From Pseudarcicella hirudinis (lineage in GTDB: Bacteria; Bacteroidota; Bacteroidia; Cytophagales; Spirosomataceae): a stretch of DNA of 64,000 bases. Where the stretch lies: assembly GCF_900115665.1 (NCBI RefSeq), contig NZ_FOXH01000013.1:123838-187837 (forward strand). The letters run 5' to 3'. Positions 63,258-64,000 of the stretch are shown piece after piece (position 1 is the stretch's first letter; the number at the start of each line of letters is the position of its first letter). The notes below the pieces were generated by a model. The model had not been told where the DNA came from and searched no databases. It worked only from the letters and a program-made list of their open reading frames with translations. The translations under genes and the position numbers were made by a program.

Positions 63258-63464
63258 TTAATAGTTCTGTTTAACATGTTCAATTATATCACCCAAATTA
63301 CCTACAGGTATCATACTGTAATTAATCACCATCTTTTCTACTTTGGCAATAACTTCAGTGGTTACCTCTGCTTGCTCATCGTTTTGTGTCTCTAAATCTT
63401 CCCACTGCGTGATAAGATTATATATGACCATACTGGCAGCTACTTGTTGTTGTCGTTTAGTCAT
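63258..63464 (-). CDS. Small phage early protein of unknown function
   Basis: 68 residues, helical and acidic (EDLETQNDEQAEVTTEVIAK). It begins 4 bases inside the previous gene's end and stops 1 base before the methyltransferase start, so the genes are tightly coupled. No function can be assigned. Confidence 0.5.
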   Translation of the reverse strand: MTKRQQQVAASMVIYNLITQWEDLETQNDEQAEVTTEVIAKVEKMVINYSMIPVGNLGDIIEHVKQNY

Positions 63465-63745
63465 TTTGCATCAGTGTTAGAATATTCGTTATTGAAGTCT
63501 AAAAACGTACTTGCAGGCAAATCCAAAACCATTTTTGTAATATATTTCTCATCAAGCTCCTTATTTGGCTTTAATCCAAGACTTTCACTACCTCTATTAT
63601 CAATAATAATGAGACCTTTTGGCATATAGATAAAACCTGCTGAGACAGGCTCAAAACCTTCAAGTTTCAAATCAGAATGCGTAGCCATTTCACTTGTAAT
63701 AACTGGCACTATCAATTCTTTTCTTTTAAAAATTACGTATTTCAT
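63461..63745 (-). CDS. Phage protein of unknown function
   Basis: 94 residues, alpha/beta (MKYVIFKRKELIVPVITSEM, GFIYMPKGLIIIDNRG, KMVLDLPASTFLDFNN). It resembles small single-domain phage proteins of the early region, but no family is recognised. It is separated from the next gene by 16 bases. Confidence 0.5.
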   Translation of the reverse strand: MKYVIFKRKELIVPVITSEMATHSDLKLEGFEPVSAGFIYMPKGLIIIDNRGSESLGLKPNKELDEKYITKMVLDLPASTFLDFNNEYSNTDAK

Positions 63746-63761
63746 AAGTGATAGTTAAGTT

Positions 63762-64000
63762 TTAGTTATTCCAAAGCTCAGCGTTAAGATAGGTTTCGGC
63801 ATGCTTTTTCTGGATACCCTGCTTCATTACTAAGTGTTCATATTTTGGTATGAATAAAAATGCCTTCAAACGCTCAGCTTCAGTCATTTTATTCCATTTG
63901 ACCTGTGTACGCTTCTTGTTAGATAATTGTTTATGAGCGTAACGCTCCCAAAATTGCTCAAATGTCAAATTCTCCTCAATCTCAATAATCCGGCGGTTCG
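63762..64000 (-). CDS. C-terminal part of a phage replication-type protein, cut by the window edge
   Basis: The frame is open to the right edge (at least 78 residues). The tail FEQFWERYAHKQLSNKKR, then VKWNKMTEAERLKAF and AETYLNAELWNN match the FW..Y...K....A...W.KL...E....A....Y.........A..YLN...W pattern common at the C-terminus of phage replisome-organiser and primosome proteins. The N-terminal domain is outside the window. Confidence 0.55.
   Translation of the reverse strand, partial: NRRIIEIEENLTFEQFWERYAHKQLSNKKRTQVKWNKMTEAERLKAFLFIPKYEHLVMKQGIQKKHAETYLNAELWNN

Larger units (their letters stand above)
38288..64000. mobile_element. Prophage with Mu-like head and long tail, right end beyond window
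   Basis: From about 38386 to the window edge the genes are phage genes: tail fibre, hub, distal tail, tape measure, tail tube, lysis, capsid, protease, terminase, Mu-like portal/MuF, gp36- and gpG-like proteins, and an early cassette. The left end must lie in 38288-38385, where AAACGATTTGTACACAA and AAACGAAATGTGTCAA look like repeated protein-binding sites near a TGT terminus, as in transposable phages. No integrase or transposase is in view; it would be on the right. The region is more AT-rich than the host genes. Confidence 0.85.

Noticed and set aside
1..64000. tRNA, rRNA and CRISPR loci
   Set aside because: I looked for cloverleaf-like ends, rRNA landmarks and regularly spaced repeats and found none.

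Overview
The window looks like a chromosome segment of a Bacteroidota bacterium, probably from the Cytophagia/Sphingobacteriia side. The evidence is AT-rich DNA, many lipoproteins with a Cys near residue 20, TonB receptors that begin with a carboxypeptidase-like repeat domain, imelysins, DUF4856 and YaiO proteins, weak ribosome binding sites, and promoters that fit the Bacteroidota TTTG / TAnnTTTG pattern. I see no tRNA, rRNA or CRISPR. All names come from reading motifs; no database search was run.

Layout. (1) 1-5169: a YitT-type membrane protein (cut by the window edge), a small lipoprotein, a secreted PLC-like/alkaline phosphatase fusion, a lysoplasmalogenase-type membrane protein, ferritin and a short unknown protein. 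(2) 5258-15036: an iron-uptake island made of an IrpA-type imelysin, a di-haem CxxCH oxidoreductase, a Fur-family regulator, a DUF4856-like lipoprotein, a second imelysin, an HTTM membrane protein and a FecA-like TonB receptor. Its intergenic gaps carry a recurring 15-base operator (TTnnAnTnAGTCTAA) that overlaps predicted promoters. The same operator precedes another TonB receptor 20 kb away (35863-38214). (3) 15037-18744: a scrap zone with an orphan gene, a broken IS4-type transposase, a complete IS3-family element and a leucine-rich-repeat gene that has lost its front. (4) 18777-23597: a ZnuD-like TonB receptor followed by two tandem COG0523 metallochaperone GTPases, probably a zinc module.

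(5) 23731-35352: what looks like a synthase-dependent exopolysaccharide locus with its own phosphorelay. It has an HPt protein, an LTA-synthase-like sulfatase-fold enzyme, a membrane-anchored protein of unknown function, a TPR/YaiO outer-membrane barrel, a hybrid histidine kinase with a PAS domain, an RsbQ-like alpha/beta hydrolase, a processive GT2 glycosyltransferase, a HEAT-like membrane protein and a single-domain response regulator. The hydrolase lies 4 bases before the PAS kinase, which recalls the RsbQ-RsbP pair of Bacillus and suggests a small-molecule input.

(6) about 38288-64000: a prophage that runs off the right edge. Its head genes are Mu-like (portal/MuF, gp36-like, gpG-like) and its tail is a long siphovirus-like tail. 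Tail, lysis, capsid and protease genes are on the minus strand; terminase, portal and head-completion genes are on the plus strand; an early-type cassette with a cytosine methyltransferase-like gene is again on the minus strand. The most unusual phage gene fuses portal, MuF and what looks like a toxin-type nuclease domain in one chain.
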